Numbered from the stretch's first letter, positions 20,432-32,300 are shown. The stretch: DNA of 64,000 nt from Skeletonema tropicum (GCA_037178625.1 CM074147.1:806001-870000), one strand, 5' to 3'. Numbers and translations are program-made. Notes: generated from the letters alone by a model not told the origin.

Positions 20432-21295
20432 TCTATCTGATCATTAATTGCATTGAATTTGTCACCATGCCTGAATCTGATCACCTGTACACACCTCTTT
20501 TTCTGTTTCTGGGCCTCCGTCTTTCTGTCTCTAGCTCAGTAACTATTATACTCTTTCTTCTTCGATGCTTGATGCACAGTTGGAGTACTTGCACTTGCAC
20601 CTCCTTCATGCTACAAATGATACTACTCTTTTTTTTTTAGCAAATTTCGGCGCAATACCAATACTTGTTGATTTGACAAAACAACTACTTTTGGTAACCT
20701 TCATATCTTTTATCCATCAAATATTGACTGTTTGCGTCGTTGAATAAGATGATCACTGTACTTGATCAATGTATCCATACTTAGTTTTGCTGCTGGTTCG
20801 ATTCTACCCCTGCACTTCGACTAGACTCATATCAAGTTGCTCAATTTTCTCTCTTTTTCGAAAAGATCCCGCTATCCGTACTAATTCCATCGTACAATGG
20901 GTTTTGTCACGTAGCCACCTCAAAAAACCTAGAAAGTACCCCCCCCCCCCCTCGAGGGAGGCACTGCCTCCCCAACTGACGCAGACTAATGGCAATACGT
21001 CTTTATCAACGGGGAAGGCGACTGGATTTAGCCCTACTGCACAATTTACGCCTGCGGGGCCGCCACCGCGGCTGCCACATGATTTTCATCATCATTACAC
21101 CCATTCTACCGACTACCGAGCCTGGTAGTGAGCCATTTGGTATCACCACCGTCATTGATGCTACTCCTCCAGCGTCCATGCGTTCTATTGCAGTTGTTCA
21201 TGACTGTGAAAGCTATCTATTTTCAAAGAAGCCAAACTATGCACACCGTATCTGTATCACCAAAAATAATGACTACAATTAACCCATGTCATTGG
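20432..21295. other. intergenic region with an 11-12-nt poly(C) run and a possible lost coding segment
   Basis: Mostly non-coding and AT-rich to 20880. From about 20882 to 21128 a plus-strand frame has protein-like text (TNGNTSLSTGKATGFSPTAQ, PAGPPPRLPHDFHHHYTHST) after a proline-rich start at a poly(C) run near 20940. A further frame continues to 21282. No Met or splice site supports an independent gene. It could be a displaced 3' part of the IQ-motif gene or a decayed gene. Confidence 0.35.
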
Positions 21296-21394
21296 AACTT
21301 CTAGCTAACTCAATAGACATAACTTGACCCTACCTGTGACTATCTTCTTTCACATCTATTTTGATGGTGCCTTGTCATTATCGTTCCACACATG

Positions 21395-22980
21395 CTAGAG
21401 ATCAACCTCTTTGTGCACAAAGAGTTGGCCTCCACCTTCCTGAGGCAGATGTGCCATTACCCACTGCGAGTTTGTCCAAGCTACTCGACCGTCCTGCAAC
21501 GCTTCTTCCCAATCACAGTAGCCATCTCTTAAACGATGCACATGACTTGAACCACAATGCATGATAGGATCAGACAGAAGAGCATAAGGTTCTAAATATC
21601 GAAGGAACCAATTGCAAGAGACTAGCACCGGGTGGTTCGTCCAACGATGCTTATGAGACGTGGTACATCTAAAGAGAAGTAATGAACACTATTTGAGTAA
21701 AAATAAAAACAAATCATTCAAGAAAATGCACTCAAGAAAATAATACTCACGTCCATCCAACACCCTCAGCTGGACAATTCCACATGTTACTACGAACTTG
21801 ATTGGACCGAAGACTCACGTAGGGAACACCCCGTTGAGACAATGCAATGGCACTTCGAAAGAGATCTTCAATCTGATATAATCTCCCAGATGAATCAGGA
21901 ATGATCCAATCCTTTTCCAAAAACAACACTAGATTCTCCCCATTCGGATGCGACGATGGGTGTTGTTCCGCCCTGCGGCAAAAGTTCGATATTGCCAATC
22001 CAGGATGAAGATTTTCATCCTCCGAACCTAGAATCGTCATGGGATGTCTGTTATTAAGTTTCTGTTGGAAATCATGTACGATCTCGTCATCCTCTCGAGT
22101 ACGCTGATTGAGTTGGATCATTACATCCTGAGCCCCTATCCGATGAAAGAGATCGTGCTGGAGCCAGTTGTGTAGAGTATTGTTCAGTGTGAGTGGTGAA
22201 CTAAAACTCAAAACTCCAACAAAGATTGGCAGGTCTTGTACACCAAAATCCGGCATCTGATCCCAATTAAATTGGCTGGCTTCTTCAGACTCTTGGCATT
22301 GGTTGGCTGGTCGCAAAAAGTAGTCTCGACTTAGGCGTGACATGAATTTATCCGCGGTTGTATCCGGCTTTAGTCTAGCATCGCCACCGAAACACTTACA
22401 TCCCTCCACAGGGTGATGAACAAAGCGTTTGGGTTCACTCCCCGTTGCCTTGGATGGTGGCTGAATTACTGTGTCTTGTCCATATATGTGTGCTGGATTC
22501 TTAGGAACCTGCTGATACATTGATAAGAGCTCTCTGTTCACAGCCGGAATTGGAACCTTCCCTGATCCACATCTACACATGCTGCCAACGTGGACATCTC
22601 GCGGCGTGCTTAATCATCGTCATTATTGTACTCTTTACGCCGTTAGATGATGAATGGGAGCCAAACTTAACGCCTAGCAGAAACACGCAGCAAACAAGGA
22701 TTGCAGTTGAAAATCTGGTGTCACGGACATTGGGCGCAGATCTCACATGATGTGTAGATTTCGGAGTTGCAGCACCGTTACCGTTACTAGATGCACTGGC
22801 CTTATCGGCGCCGAGAAGACCACAAAATTCTTCATCTACTTTCAAGTGTCTATGCAATATCACCATCTTGGTGGCGTGGATACTACTTCTGACTAATTCA
22901 GTGAGAGTGAGAGTCATCGTCATCAACTTATGCAATTTACAAATGAGAGGAAGCTGCCTGAAGCCTGCCTGAAGCTGCAT
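21395..22980 (-). CDS. Golgi-type II membrane protein, glycosyltransferase-like (one intron, one frame break)
   Basis: About 500 residues. Exon 1 is 22980-21751, exon 2 is 21668-21395; the intron 21669-21750 (82 nt) has GTGAGT and TTTAG. Seen: a single N-terminal membrane anchor (STAILVCCVFLLGVKFG) after a cytosolic Ser/Gly stretch, the layout of Golgi glycosyltransferases; then a lumenal region with DLPIFVGVLSFSSPLTLNNT, GENLVLFLEKDWIIPD (an acidic motif after a hydrophobic strand, as in GT-A folds), and after the splice TSHKHRWTNHPVLVSCNWF and HCGSSHVHRLRDGYCDWEEA. The frame from 22980 stops at 22573; the main domain is in the next frame, open from about 22612, so one surplus base near 22610 is inferred. 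Enzyme class and sugar are unknown. Its last exon is the source of, or sister to, the fragment at 20101. Confidence 0.6.
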
Positions 22981-23059
22981 TTTGGCTTTTGGTGCATTCC
23001 GGGGAAATCGGTCGGGGATTTTTTAGTATTAATTCCTTCGTATTTTGACTCCTCAAGAG

Positions 23060-23490
23060 AATGACCGGGAATTGGGTCTTTGTCTCTTCAATCACGCCAC
23101 GGACACGTACGGGCTCTCTCGAGAGGGTCACAGCACTTTTAAGTACAGGGCGGCCTACTTACGGATATACATAGGAGTAAGTCATGTATTCAAAAGTATG
23201 TAGAATCCATGTGTAAAAGAAATGGCCGGGAATCGGGTCATTGTCTCTTCAATCACGCCACGGACACGTACGGGCTCTCTCGAGAGGGTCACAGCACTTT
23301 TATAGATAGATAGATAGATTATTTTATTCACTACTCCCTCTAGACACCTGTGTCAGTAGAGAAAGAAGAATTTAAACCTGGAGGGGCTCGGGCTGGTCCC
23401 GAAGAAGCCTGTGACAGCACTTTTAAGTACAGGGCGGCCTACGGATATATGTCATATATTCAAAAGTAGAATCCATGTGTAAAAGAGGGA
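23060..23490. repeat. Tandem duplication of about 160 bp; second copy interrupted by an insertion
   Basis: Copy 1 (23060-23220) and copy 2 (23221-23490) share CTCTTCAATCACGCCACGGA, CGGGCTCTCTCGAGAGGGTC, ACAGGGCGGCCTAC and GAATCCATGTGTAAAAGA. Copy 2 is split by a 111-bp insertion (23303-23413). The CTCTCGAGAG core is a perfect short palindrome in both copies. No gene lies in 22981-23704. Confidence 0.85.
23303..23413 (-). mobile_element. Short SINE-like or truncated non-LTR insertion with tetranucleotide tail
   Basis: Flanked by a perfect 12-bp duplication ACAGCACTTTTA (23291-23302 and 23414-23425). Read on the minus strand it has a hairpin (CGGGACCAGCCCG), a B-box-like GGTTTAAATTC, then AATAAAATAA and a (TCTA)n tail next to the duplication. 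The uninterrupted sister copy at 23060 shows the pre-insertion sequence. A 3' microsatellite tail with a variable-length target duplication fits a non-LTR retroelement or SINE. Confidence 0.65.
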
Positions 23491-23704
23491 TCATTACTAC
23501 CGTACTCTCAGTATCTAGAGAGAGAGATAACACATTGTATCACTCTAGAAAATTAGATCTCTAGCAGTAAGTTCAAAAAAGACTCAGTAGATTTCTGTAA
23601 CGATTGACTATGCTACTTAGAGCCAAGAGTGTCTACGTCATGCCCTGCTTCGTCGTGATCCAAAGATGCGCGAGTAACCTTCATTGATTCATCTTATGAA
23701 ATTA

Positions 23705-25495
23705 TTACCTTCTTGGTTTTGGCTTCTTCTTTCCTCTCTTCCTCGACTTTGATCCAAACTTCTTCACGTCAATAGACGACGTGGTATTCTTTTGATCTTC
23801 CATCTTTTGAAGCACTTCCTTTGGTGCCATTTCGATCTGTTTTGGTTTCTCTCCTCTGTTTGCTGCCTCCATCAACTCTTCTTGTTGCTTTTCGTCCAGG
23901 GGCATTTCACCTTGCATCATGGCATTTTGGGGCATATCGACTGGTGGAAGCAGCGGCGTCGGTCTTGTTGAAGTAGTGCTTCGTTGGGATGACCACTCTG
24001 CCAGCTTTTCTGGATATACCAACATAGAATCAATTGCGTATTGGGGCAATTCAATTACACCAAGATTCTGAGTTTGCGGCAGAGACTCATCTATTCCATC
24101 ATTATTGCCTTTCGAGATATCGATACTACTCTCCCTCTTCTCACCCAACTTTGCAAAACCACGGTCAATAAGCAATATTCCTTCTCCAAGATAAAACCCA
24201 GTCTCCTCTTTTGCCTTCATACGTTGTTCCGCCAGCTCGGTAAATTCTTTTAGATGTTCTCCCGTCGGCTTGGCGCCCACCGGTGGCAAACCAATGACCG
24301 ACCTACAAACATCACTTCGGAATGCCATCGACTGCGCCATAGTAAACACCATACTCGTAGCAAGATAGATCTGCACTCCACTTGGTTGCTGCACCATAAA
24401 GCATGGCATAAAAATAGCCAAGCTCTGAAAAGCATCCTTCATAATCAACTGCAAATTACTCCGACTACTTGTCTCACCACTTAATGCGCGTTTCCCAACT
24501 GCCACCTCTACATTCAAATAAAGCAATGCTCCTGTCAATATTGGCAATCCATACCATGGATCGGGTTCAGTCAAATCAGTAATCCATAAGAATGAAGAAT
24601 CCACCAATTGTTGTGCCAACTCCGGATCTAAACCATTGATTACCTTTCGTAAATCTATTGCAAAGTACCAAAAGAATGGGATTTGCAACATTGGCGATTT
24701 AAATATATCGAACAGATTCACCTTGGCCAACCTCATCACTCCCTGTAACGTGGATACAGTAGTCTTGACCAATCGCAATTGTTCCTTCGTAGTATCCACA
24801 AAGCCAACCCTACCATCTCCAGTCCGTACCACTCCGCCCCCACCCTCCGGTGATGAAGCTTTCAACTTTTGAAAGTCGCGTGTGAAACTCGATATCAAAT
24901 ATTGTACTTCTGGTGCGATATTACCAAACTTGACAGAGGTCTTTGCACCTCGGATGGCAATGGGTAACATTCCACTACGGATACATACATTGGTAAGGGA
25001 GATGCAGGCCCAGTACGGAATGTGGAGGTGTGTATGAAAATTGGTGAGAAGGAGAGCGGTGGCTCCCCAAACTGTTACTGAGGAGGAGAGAGATGTGATG
25101 GATTCTGGAAGATGGTTGGTTATACTCTCGATAGTGGTTGTAGCTGAGTTGTTGGCATCGTTTAGAGCATAGGTTGTTGTGTGGAAGAGTGATGTCGACT
25201 TTGGTTTTTGTGCATTGCACAAGATGTGTTGTGTCTGATACCGCGTAGATTGTCCACCTTGACTATCAGCCAATTGATATGTGCACCCATTCGAAAGTGC
25301 GGTGCAGTAAGATCTATGGCTATTGTTGTTGATGTTGAAATGAGTGCTGCTGCTAGTAATTGATAGCTGCAGTGGTGAGTCAGAATCGCAGCGACTGCTG
25401 TCTCGATCTTGTAGGTTATGATGCAGGTGCCCTGAGCAAGAAACTATCAAACGCGAGGAACGATGGCGATTTATGCATCTTTGCGGCAGTAGCAT
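23705..25495 (-). CDS. Oxa1/YidC/Alb3-family membrane insertase, probably mitochondrial
   Basis: 596 residues. Inserts proteins into the inner membrane of mitochondria (Oxa1, Cox18) or the thylakoid (Alb3). Seen: a long Ser/Asn-rich N-terminal targeting region; first membrane helix WGATALLLTNFHTHLHIPYW at about 140; the family segment LTNVCIRSGMLPIAIRGAKT with the conserved Arg; a helical cytosol/matrix loop to 265; the hydrophobic FKSPMLQIPFFWYFAIDLRK, ITDLTEPDPWYGLPILTGAL (family-typical), LAIFMPCFMV and IYLATSMVFTMAQ; then a basic C-terminal tail ending RKRGKKKPKPRR, as expected for ribosome binding by Oxa1. No clear signal peptide with the plastid FAP motif, so mitochondrial targeting is preferred. 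Starts at 25495. Confidence 0.85.
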   Translation of the reverse strand: MLLPQRCINRHRSSRLIVSCSGHLHHNLQDRDSSRCDSDSPLQLSITSSSTHFNINNNSHRSYCTALSNGCTYQLADSQGGQSTRYQTQHILCNAQKPKSTSLFHTTTYALNDANNSATTTIESITNHLPESITSLSSSVTVWGATALLLTNFHTHLHIPYWACISLTNVCIRSGMLPIAIRGAKTSVKFGNIAPEVQYLISSFTRDFQKLKASSPEGGGGVVRTGDGRVGFVDTTKEQLRLVKTTVSTLQGVMRLAKVNLFDIFKSPMLQIPFFWYFAIDLRKVINGLDPELAQQLVDSSFLWITDLTEPDPWYGLPILTGALLYLNVEVAVGKRALSGETSSRSNLQLIMKDAFQSLAIFMPCFMVQQPSGVQIYLATSMVFTMAQSMAFRSDVCRSVIGLPPVGAKPTGEHLKEFTELAEQRMKAKEETGFYLGEGILLIDRGFAKLGEKRESSIDISKGNNDGIDESLPQTQNLGVIELPQYAIDSMLVYPEKLAEWSSQRSTTSTRPTPLLPPVDMPQNAMMQGEMPLDEKQQEELMEAANRGEKPKQIEMAPKEVLQKMEDQKNTTSSIDVKKFGSKSRKRGKKKPKPRR

Positions 25496-25975
25496 TGTCT
25501 ATTCTATGATGAAAAGTTGGTGTCATCTACTTATTTATCTACTGCACAGTTTCCAGTACATAGTTGGCAGTTCATGCTGGTTTCAGTGTTTCATGTTCCT
25601 GTGTGTGGGCGTGGACGATGGGCAGGTTTGTAGGTGTACCCAGTCGGTTATTTTGTCGGGTATCGTCCGACTACGACCCTACCGACCTGTATTGTACGAA
25701 CCGACGAATTGTAAGCAAAATAATAAATAATATGCTCGGGTCTCCAAATATTTACCACCTTATTCCTGAAGAAGACCTTTTTCTCACCACGTGCCAGAGT
25801 GATACCAATGAAGCTAAAGCTACTATAATTGGGAATAAGTAGTGAGTCACACTCTCCCAATGCAAATCCATCAGCAGCTGCCTCGACCACTGCTTCGTCT
25901 TTCTGATATTTAGTGAGGTTCTAATTTGACTTGCTTCCACTTAGGCCGAATCACACAACAGTTTCAGCCTTCGAT
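25496..25975. other. intergenic region between Oxa1-type gene and satellite array
   Basis: No gene recognised in 480 bp; presumed promoter of the Oxa1-type gene on its left side. Confidence 0.4.
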
Positions 25976-27476
25976 CACCGCAGACTATAATGGGCCACTA
26001 GCGGTGGCTCATACCCATACCGACGGCGATAGATACGATTTGGTAGAACGTGGTTCTGCTGACCAGCCCACACTGGACCTCTCAGATCAGCTATGAGACT
26101 GTAGCATCGCTTTTACAAACGCCAAACGTCTGAGAAGTACAAATGAGCTTGTCTAGTACCACCGCCGACTATTATGGGCTATTAGCAGCGGCTCATGCCC
26201 ATACCGACGGCGATAGATACGATTTGGTAGAACGTGATGCTGCTGGCCAGCCCACACTGGACCTCTCAGATCAGCTATGAGACTGCAGCATCGCTTCTAC
26301 GGACGTTAGTCGTCTGAGCAGTACAAATGAGCTTGTCTAGTATCACCGCCGACTATAATGGGCCACTTAGCAGCGGCTCATACCCATACCGACGGCGATA
26401 GATACGATTTGGTAGAACGTGGTGCTGCTGGCCAGCCCACACTGGACCTCTCAGATCAGCTATGAGACTGTAGCATCGCTTCTACGAACGCTAAGTCGTC
26501 TGAGCAGTACAAATGAGCTTGTCTAGTATCACCGCCGACTATAATGGGCCACTAGCAGCGGCTCATACCCATACCGACGGCGATAGATACGATTTGGTAG
26601 AACGTGGTGCTGCTGGCCAGCCCACACTGGACCTCTCAGATCAGCTATGAGACTGTAGCATCGCTTCTACGAACGCTAAGTCGTCTGAGCAGTACAAATG
26701 AGCTTGTCTAGTATCACCGCCGACTATAATGGGTCCATTAACGGTGGCTCATACCCATACCGACGGCGATAGATACGATTTGGTAGAACGTGGTGCTGCT
26801 GGCCAGCCCACACTGGACCTCTCAGATCAGCTACTGAGACTGCAGCATCGCTTCTACGAACGGCTAAGTCGTCTAGAATTACAAATGAGCTTGTCTAGTA
26901 TCACCGCCGACTATAATGGGCCATTAGCGGTGGCTCATGCCCATACCGACGGCGATAGATACGATTTGGTAGAACGTGGTGCTGCTGGCCAGCCCACACT
27001 GGACCTCTCAGATCAGCTATGAGACTGTAGCATCGCTTTTACAAACGCCAAACGTCTGAGCAGTACAAATGAGCTTGTCTAGTATCACCGCCGACTATTA
27101 TGGGCCTATTAGCAGGTGGCTCATGCCCATACCGACGGCGATAGATACGATTTGGTAGAACGTGGTGCTGCTGGCCAGCCCACACTGGACCTCTCAGATC
27201 AGCTATGAGGACTGTAGCATCGCTTTTACAAACGCCAAATGTCTGAGCAGTACAAATGAGCTTGTCTAGTATCACCGCCGACTATAATGGGCCATTAATT
27301 AACGGTGGCTCATGCCCATACTGACGGCGATAGATACGATTTGGTAGAACGTGGTGCTGCTGGCCAGCCCACACTTGATTTCTAAGATCAGCTACGAGAC
27401 TGCAGCATCGCTTCTACGGACGGTAGTCGTTTAGAAGTACAAATGATCTTGTCCTGGCCATCCCACATTGGACCTT
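25976..27476 (+). repeat. 185-bp satellite array, eight units
   Basis: Eight tandem units, spaced 184, 184, 186, 185, 187, 184 and 187 bp using the anchor ACTATAATGGGCC (first at 25984). Each contains CGACGGCGATAGATACGATT, TGCTGGCCAGCCCACACTGG, ACCTCTCAGATCAGCTA and CAAATGAGCTTGTCTAGTA. Units are about 90% alike. The last unit is truncated after CTGGCCATCCCACATTGGACC. Short open frames across units are shadows of the repeat. The same family, in reverse orientation, forms the array at 62557 and a single unit at 34690. Confidence 0.95.
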
Positions 27477-27809
27477 ACGATGCGAAGAAGTAGCTCTCTC
27501 TCTCTAGAGATATATGAGAGACCATGGACGAACATGAATCAACATTCTCATATGGGGACACGGGGGGAGCCCCCGATATTGAGGGTTCTTAACTCGTGTG
27601 GTTATAGTGATTGAGTAAGGAATGAAAATCCATTTCTTAGGGCAAGAAAGGGGTCTTGCCCCAAGAAACTTTAGCTACCTCTTACCTCCCGCCCCCCTAA
27701 AACAGGCTGAGCCCATTGCTCCCCGCCTTCCTCCTTCCTTTCAATATCAATACACTTTCACCATCATGTCGAACTACCCCTACATATTATGTTGTATCCA
27801 TCATGTGTA
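27477..27809. other. intergenic region downstream of the satellite array
   Basis: No gene. Contains a CTCTCTCTCTAGAGA tract near 27493 and a hairpin formed by GGGCAAGA and TCTTGCCCC at 27640-27662, part of a repeat whose inverted copy is at 33009. Confidence 0.4.
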
Positions 27810-28987
27810 ATGTCAGACTTATCGCCATCATGGGACGAGGAAACGATAGCTCTGCTCATCGGCAAGTCGCTACACTCGACCTCGACCAGCTGCTCGCTCA
27901 GCTCCAGCAATAATATCATCTCAATTCCATCTGACTCGGTCGTTGTAGAGATGATAGGAATAAAGGGTGCAAATGAAGAGGGTTGTGACAACGAGACAAG
28001 ATCATCGAAGAGCGAAGGCTTCAAAAACCAACACAACGCGAGCAAAAGTCATCTTTGCATCTTTTGAAGAACAAAGGCGCGTCATCAATGCATACGAGGG
28101 GCTTGCCGTTCCGATGACACATGGATATCACTACTATCGTTTCTCTGATGCTAGCCTAGTGAGTAGTGGAGAAGATCAAACTTGTTCAAAATTATTGACA
28201 CCAAAAATATCTGCAGTGGAGACGCCACCGCTCCATCTGCAGCTCATTGCTGTCCCAACAAAAGAACTTTATCGTCGAACTCAAATAATGATATCAAAGA
28301 CACCAAACAGCAAAGATTCCAAAATCATGAAAGACAAGAAGCAAAACGGTAACAACAAGAGATGTCGAGTGCACAAACATGCGTTGCAATGCTATCACTT
28401 ATGTCATCACTTCAACAACTCTCGACCAGAGCGATTAGTTTTCGGTGTTCCGGTACCTCCAGGATCGATCGATGACTTACTAGATTATTTGCGCACTTCT
28501 TCTTCTTCTTTATGGCCACCAGCAGAAAGGCAACGAAAGGGTGTATCGGCGGGCAATTATTTGACAGTACGAAAACAACATCCGCCTGAACATGACAAGA
28601 TTTGGAATTTATGTCATGATCTGATCATCTCTACACTCGGCACCTGGCAATCACTATTCGGCACTGGCAATCACCAAGGCGTTTGTTGGTTCGCCTCATA
28701 TTGACAACCACGACAAGACGTTTCAGCATGTCATTGCTTTAGGGAATTTCGAGGGCGGTATGCTTTGCACCGAAGCTGATAGCGAGGGGGCTGAAACATT
28801 GGCGATTGACGTTCGTAATCGATTTGGTAGGATAGATGGAAGAGGTGTGCATTGGGTGAGCGGCTGGGAAGGGGAGCGATACAGCGTGGTATACTACAGT
28901 ACATCCAAAGAAGACGAAACCGATCGCGTGCCACAGAGTGCCCATACCGAGTGGATGGAAAGTATGCAAAGAGGTAGCTTGAAGTAG
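27810..28987 (+). CDS. 2OG-Fe(II) oxygenase-like protein with two frame breaks (possible pseudogene)
   Basis: About 391 residues if two surplus bases are removed. N-terminal frame from ATG 27810 (MSDLSPSWDEETIALLIGK), then from about 28045 frame 1 (EEQRRVINAYEGLAVPMTHG and onward to 28704), then from about 28675 frame 2 to 28987. The last part has the iron-ligand pattern of 2OG oxygenases: SPHIDNHDKTFQHVIALG (HxD), GGMLCTE, then VHWVSGWEGERYSVVYYST, which supplies the distal His and the 2OG-binding Arg. This layout resembles a multicopy diatom and fungal oxygenase group related to TET/JBP, but substrate is unknown. A short imperfect duplication (GGCAC-TGGCAATCAC, 28639 and 28660) lies just before the second break. 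Neighbouring satellite and repeats support an accessory, perhaps mobile, locus. Confidence 0.55.
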
Positions 28988-29370
28988 ACATTTACTCTAC
29001 ATTTTCTGGGATTATAGCGCAGTGTGAAGGTATCTTCTTCGAAAAGCACAGATCCTTTCCAACCTTGATGCGATCTCTGTTCTCGGTATGAAAGCCTTGC
29101 TACTTTCAACTTCTTTTGATCGGCCTGCCATCAGTGTGCGTCTACATAGCATACGTTTTATGAACAAGGTAGTCAGCGCTGGTTCGGAAATCTTACGGTA
29201 AGCTCATCTTTTTGACTAGAACGGACCAGATATCCGCTAGCCTAGAAGGCGATCAAGAAAGATTCAATTTCAATACATCGAAACTAAGATTATTGACATG
29301 AAATATAGCGAACTCAGACGTGGGGTGCGTGAGGCTGGGACCAAATTTATTTACAAACAAACTTCCCCAG
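28988..29370. other. intergenic region between oxygenase-like gene and receptor gene
   Basis: 383 bp between convergent genes. No gene or repeat recognised. Confidence 0.4.
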
Positions 29371-32300
29371 TTATGGCAACTCTTCGATTTTACTTCCACC
29401 CGCTGCTTCTTCTTTCTCGGTGACAGTACAATCAGCACTGGTATCAACGATGTTGGGGCTGTTCAATTCCTTGTTAATCTGTGTCAACCTCGAGTTCTCT
29501 TGCTTGAGCCTTGCAACTTCATCCTCGAGAGCAGCCACGGTCTTGGGGTCGCTTCAAAATACGCAGCCCTTCTCCATCCCCACTGCTACTGCTAGCTGTT
29601 GAGACTGTATTCTCCCTGTTACCACCTACGGCTCGATGGATGTTCGGCACTGTTTTGCCTGGACCTCTTAATGCTGTCTTTGATGACGCCCTTGTTTCTA
29701 CGAAATTTCTCTTTCGGAGCAAAGATGCAAGTCAACAATGAAGTGCACATGACAAAAATGATGCAAGTCATGACGAAAAATCGTGCTTTGGAGTTTTCCT
29801 GAGCAATGATAATGATGGGGATGCCCATAAAGCAGACGAGAAGGATACATCCTATTGCAACCATGATGTAGGAGCTTTCCGCGAACTCCACGGCAATGTT
29901 TCTTGCAAGATATGCTTGGTATAATGCGAAGCCCATGGCCCCTAGATCAATTATCAAAAGAGTGATGGCAAAGGGCAGAGCTTGATCCGACTCACATAAT
30001 CCCATTGACTCGGTTGGATTGCCGTATACGTCTCTGGCTACTGTCTTTCGTACCCAAACTAATGGGTCAATGATCGTCCACACGATGAGGACGATAAAAT
30101 TAGTGGCAAGGAGAACAAATAAGGGTTTGCTTACATCCATTGCTGTCACCTTGATTCGTCTCAGTGCAGGATTGTTGAATATCTTATTGACCCTCCACAT
30201 CTTACTGAATAATCCTGCAAACACTAGAGTGAAACCTGAGACAGCAACAATAGTGACAAAAAATTTAAGGTGAACTGATAAAAAGCCAAGCAAACAAACG
30301 GTATGATTGCGGGGTATGAAATGGGAGATGCCTTACCAATACAGCTGCAAGAAAGAAAATGATTGAGAATACATGTATTCAGGCTTCTACAAAACAAAAA
30401 TTCAAAACTTTGACTCACAGTAGGTACGGAATACTCATGCATGCAACGTCACAACCTCTGGGGGAGACAAAATCGTCATCGATTGTACAAGGGGATGATT
30501 GCTGTGCCCATCAGAAAAGTACCAGCACAAATGATCGAGAGAAATATTGGTTGGGAAGCCCGAACCACAGTTTTATTTTCGTAATATTTCGCTGTCCATA
30601 GCAAAAGGAGCAAGAAGGTGTTAGAGCTTCGCATAATGCAATCAAACAACCAAGGTAGAAAACTCACTCCATGCAGCCCATCCAATCGAAAGGGCTAAGA
30701 TAATTGCACATAGACACAACCCAGCAGCACGAAGTCCTCTGCCAATATAATTGTAGTCTACAGCTGGCACAGGAGTGTCAGGAGGTGGGATAGTCGAACC
30801 GCTAGAGTATACAAATGGATCAAGGGTTTCCCAGACATTGTTTCTAAAAAGATGAGTTTGTTTGGCCACAAACTTCACCATGCCTTCGTCATCAGATGGC
30901 GTGTCTCTAAAGTTGACGACTGAAAAGTATACAGTTTCCGGCTCTCTAGTACCAGTCGCCTTGTTGAGTCGGATATTTCCAGTTGTGCCTTCGAATGTTG
31001 TTTCGAGATATTCTTCATACAAGGCTGAGCCATCTAAGTATATGCCATCGTTTTTGTTTGCAGTGCAAGCGGCCAACCCCAAAGCGATAATGGCATCTGA
31101 GAACGGCAAGTCAGTGAGAAATCCATAAATATGTAGACGTAGACAGCAACATCAGAATACATCTTACCATAAACAAAGAAAGGGTAATCCAACAATATTC
31201 TATTGAAGGACGGAGGCGGGAGTACCGGTTTCCCATTATCATTTACACTTGGGTAGCCCAGCATATCATTAATGTACTTCAAGTCTCCTGGGTTGGCGAG
31301 GCTTTGAAACGCAGAAACGAGAGCACCATGGCGTTTCGAGACTCCTGGTACACCCGCCTCAAACGTAATCGATGAAAACCCCGGGACTGCCTTGTGTAGC
31401 TTACTCCCCTCCTTGACTTCATCAAACTTAAAGTTTGTTCCAGCCCAGAAATAATCTTTCCCGATCACTCCAACGTCCCATGCCACTTCCACTACTTTAC
31501 TAACCACAGTAGCCGGTCCCAGGTAGGAAATGTGCCTGTATCCCGATGCCTTTAATGTGACCAATGCCTGTTGAAGGTCGTCTACTTTGCCGTCAAGGAT
31601 ATCATCAAAAGCTTTAAATGGGACTGAAAAGGGTAGAATCTTCATTTGGGGACAAGCTGTGGTAGCTGAAGAGATAGCCGCACTGAGAAGAGATGTTGAC
31701 TTCTCATCATCACTGTGCAAAATCGCCAGATGGCGGGTACCAATCTCATGACAAAAATATTCGATGACCACATTGGCCCTATCCAACTCATCAGGAATCG
31801 TTCGTGCAAATGTTGGGTAGATATCCTTGTTATTTAAGTCTTGGTCCACGGTAATGCCAGAGAGTTGAGGAACATTGAACACTCCACTTAGGACAGCAAG
31901 AGGCACTATGAGAGAAGGTACAGAACATTTCCGAGTATAATTTTCATACAAGTGCAGTCAATAAGTAGGTAAGAGGAGGAAGAGGATAATGTACGTGTTA
32001 GCAGAGTTTGCAGATGTTTGGACAACAAACACATATGATTTGATTTTGATGTGAAGACGGCCTCTTGTCTCTTCAAATGCTTAGCCTCCTAATCAATCAA
32101 GAATGAACACCTTGCATGTGATCAAAAGCTGTCAAAAAATTAGTTCTGCTCGATTCCAGCCCTTTGGTCTTCACAGCCAACGCAGGATCATATGAGTATT
32201 AGATATACACGCATCTTAGCACAGAAATCGTATCAACGTCAAGTACCAAAAACGCACATAACGCATCTCATACACCACCGAGAAAAAAAGACGATCAAGA

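Noticed and set aside
23300..23320. CRISPR-like or tandem array from TAGA repeats
   Set aside because: A plain tetranucleotide microsatellite tail of an insertion; no spacers, and the genome is eukaryotic.
26729..27022. 97-residue open frame in the satellite array
   Set aside because: It repeats itself every 185 bp with the satellite; shadow of the repeat, not a gene.
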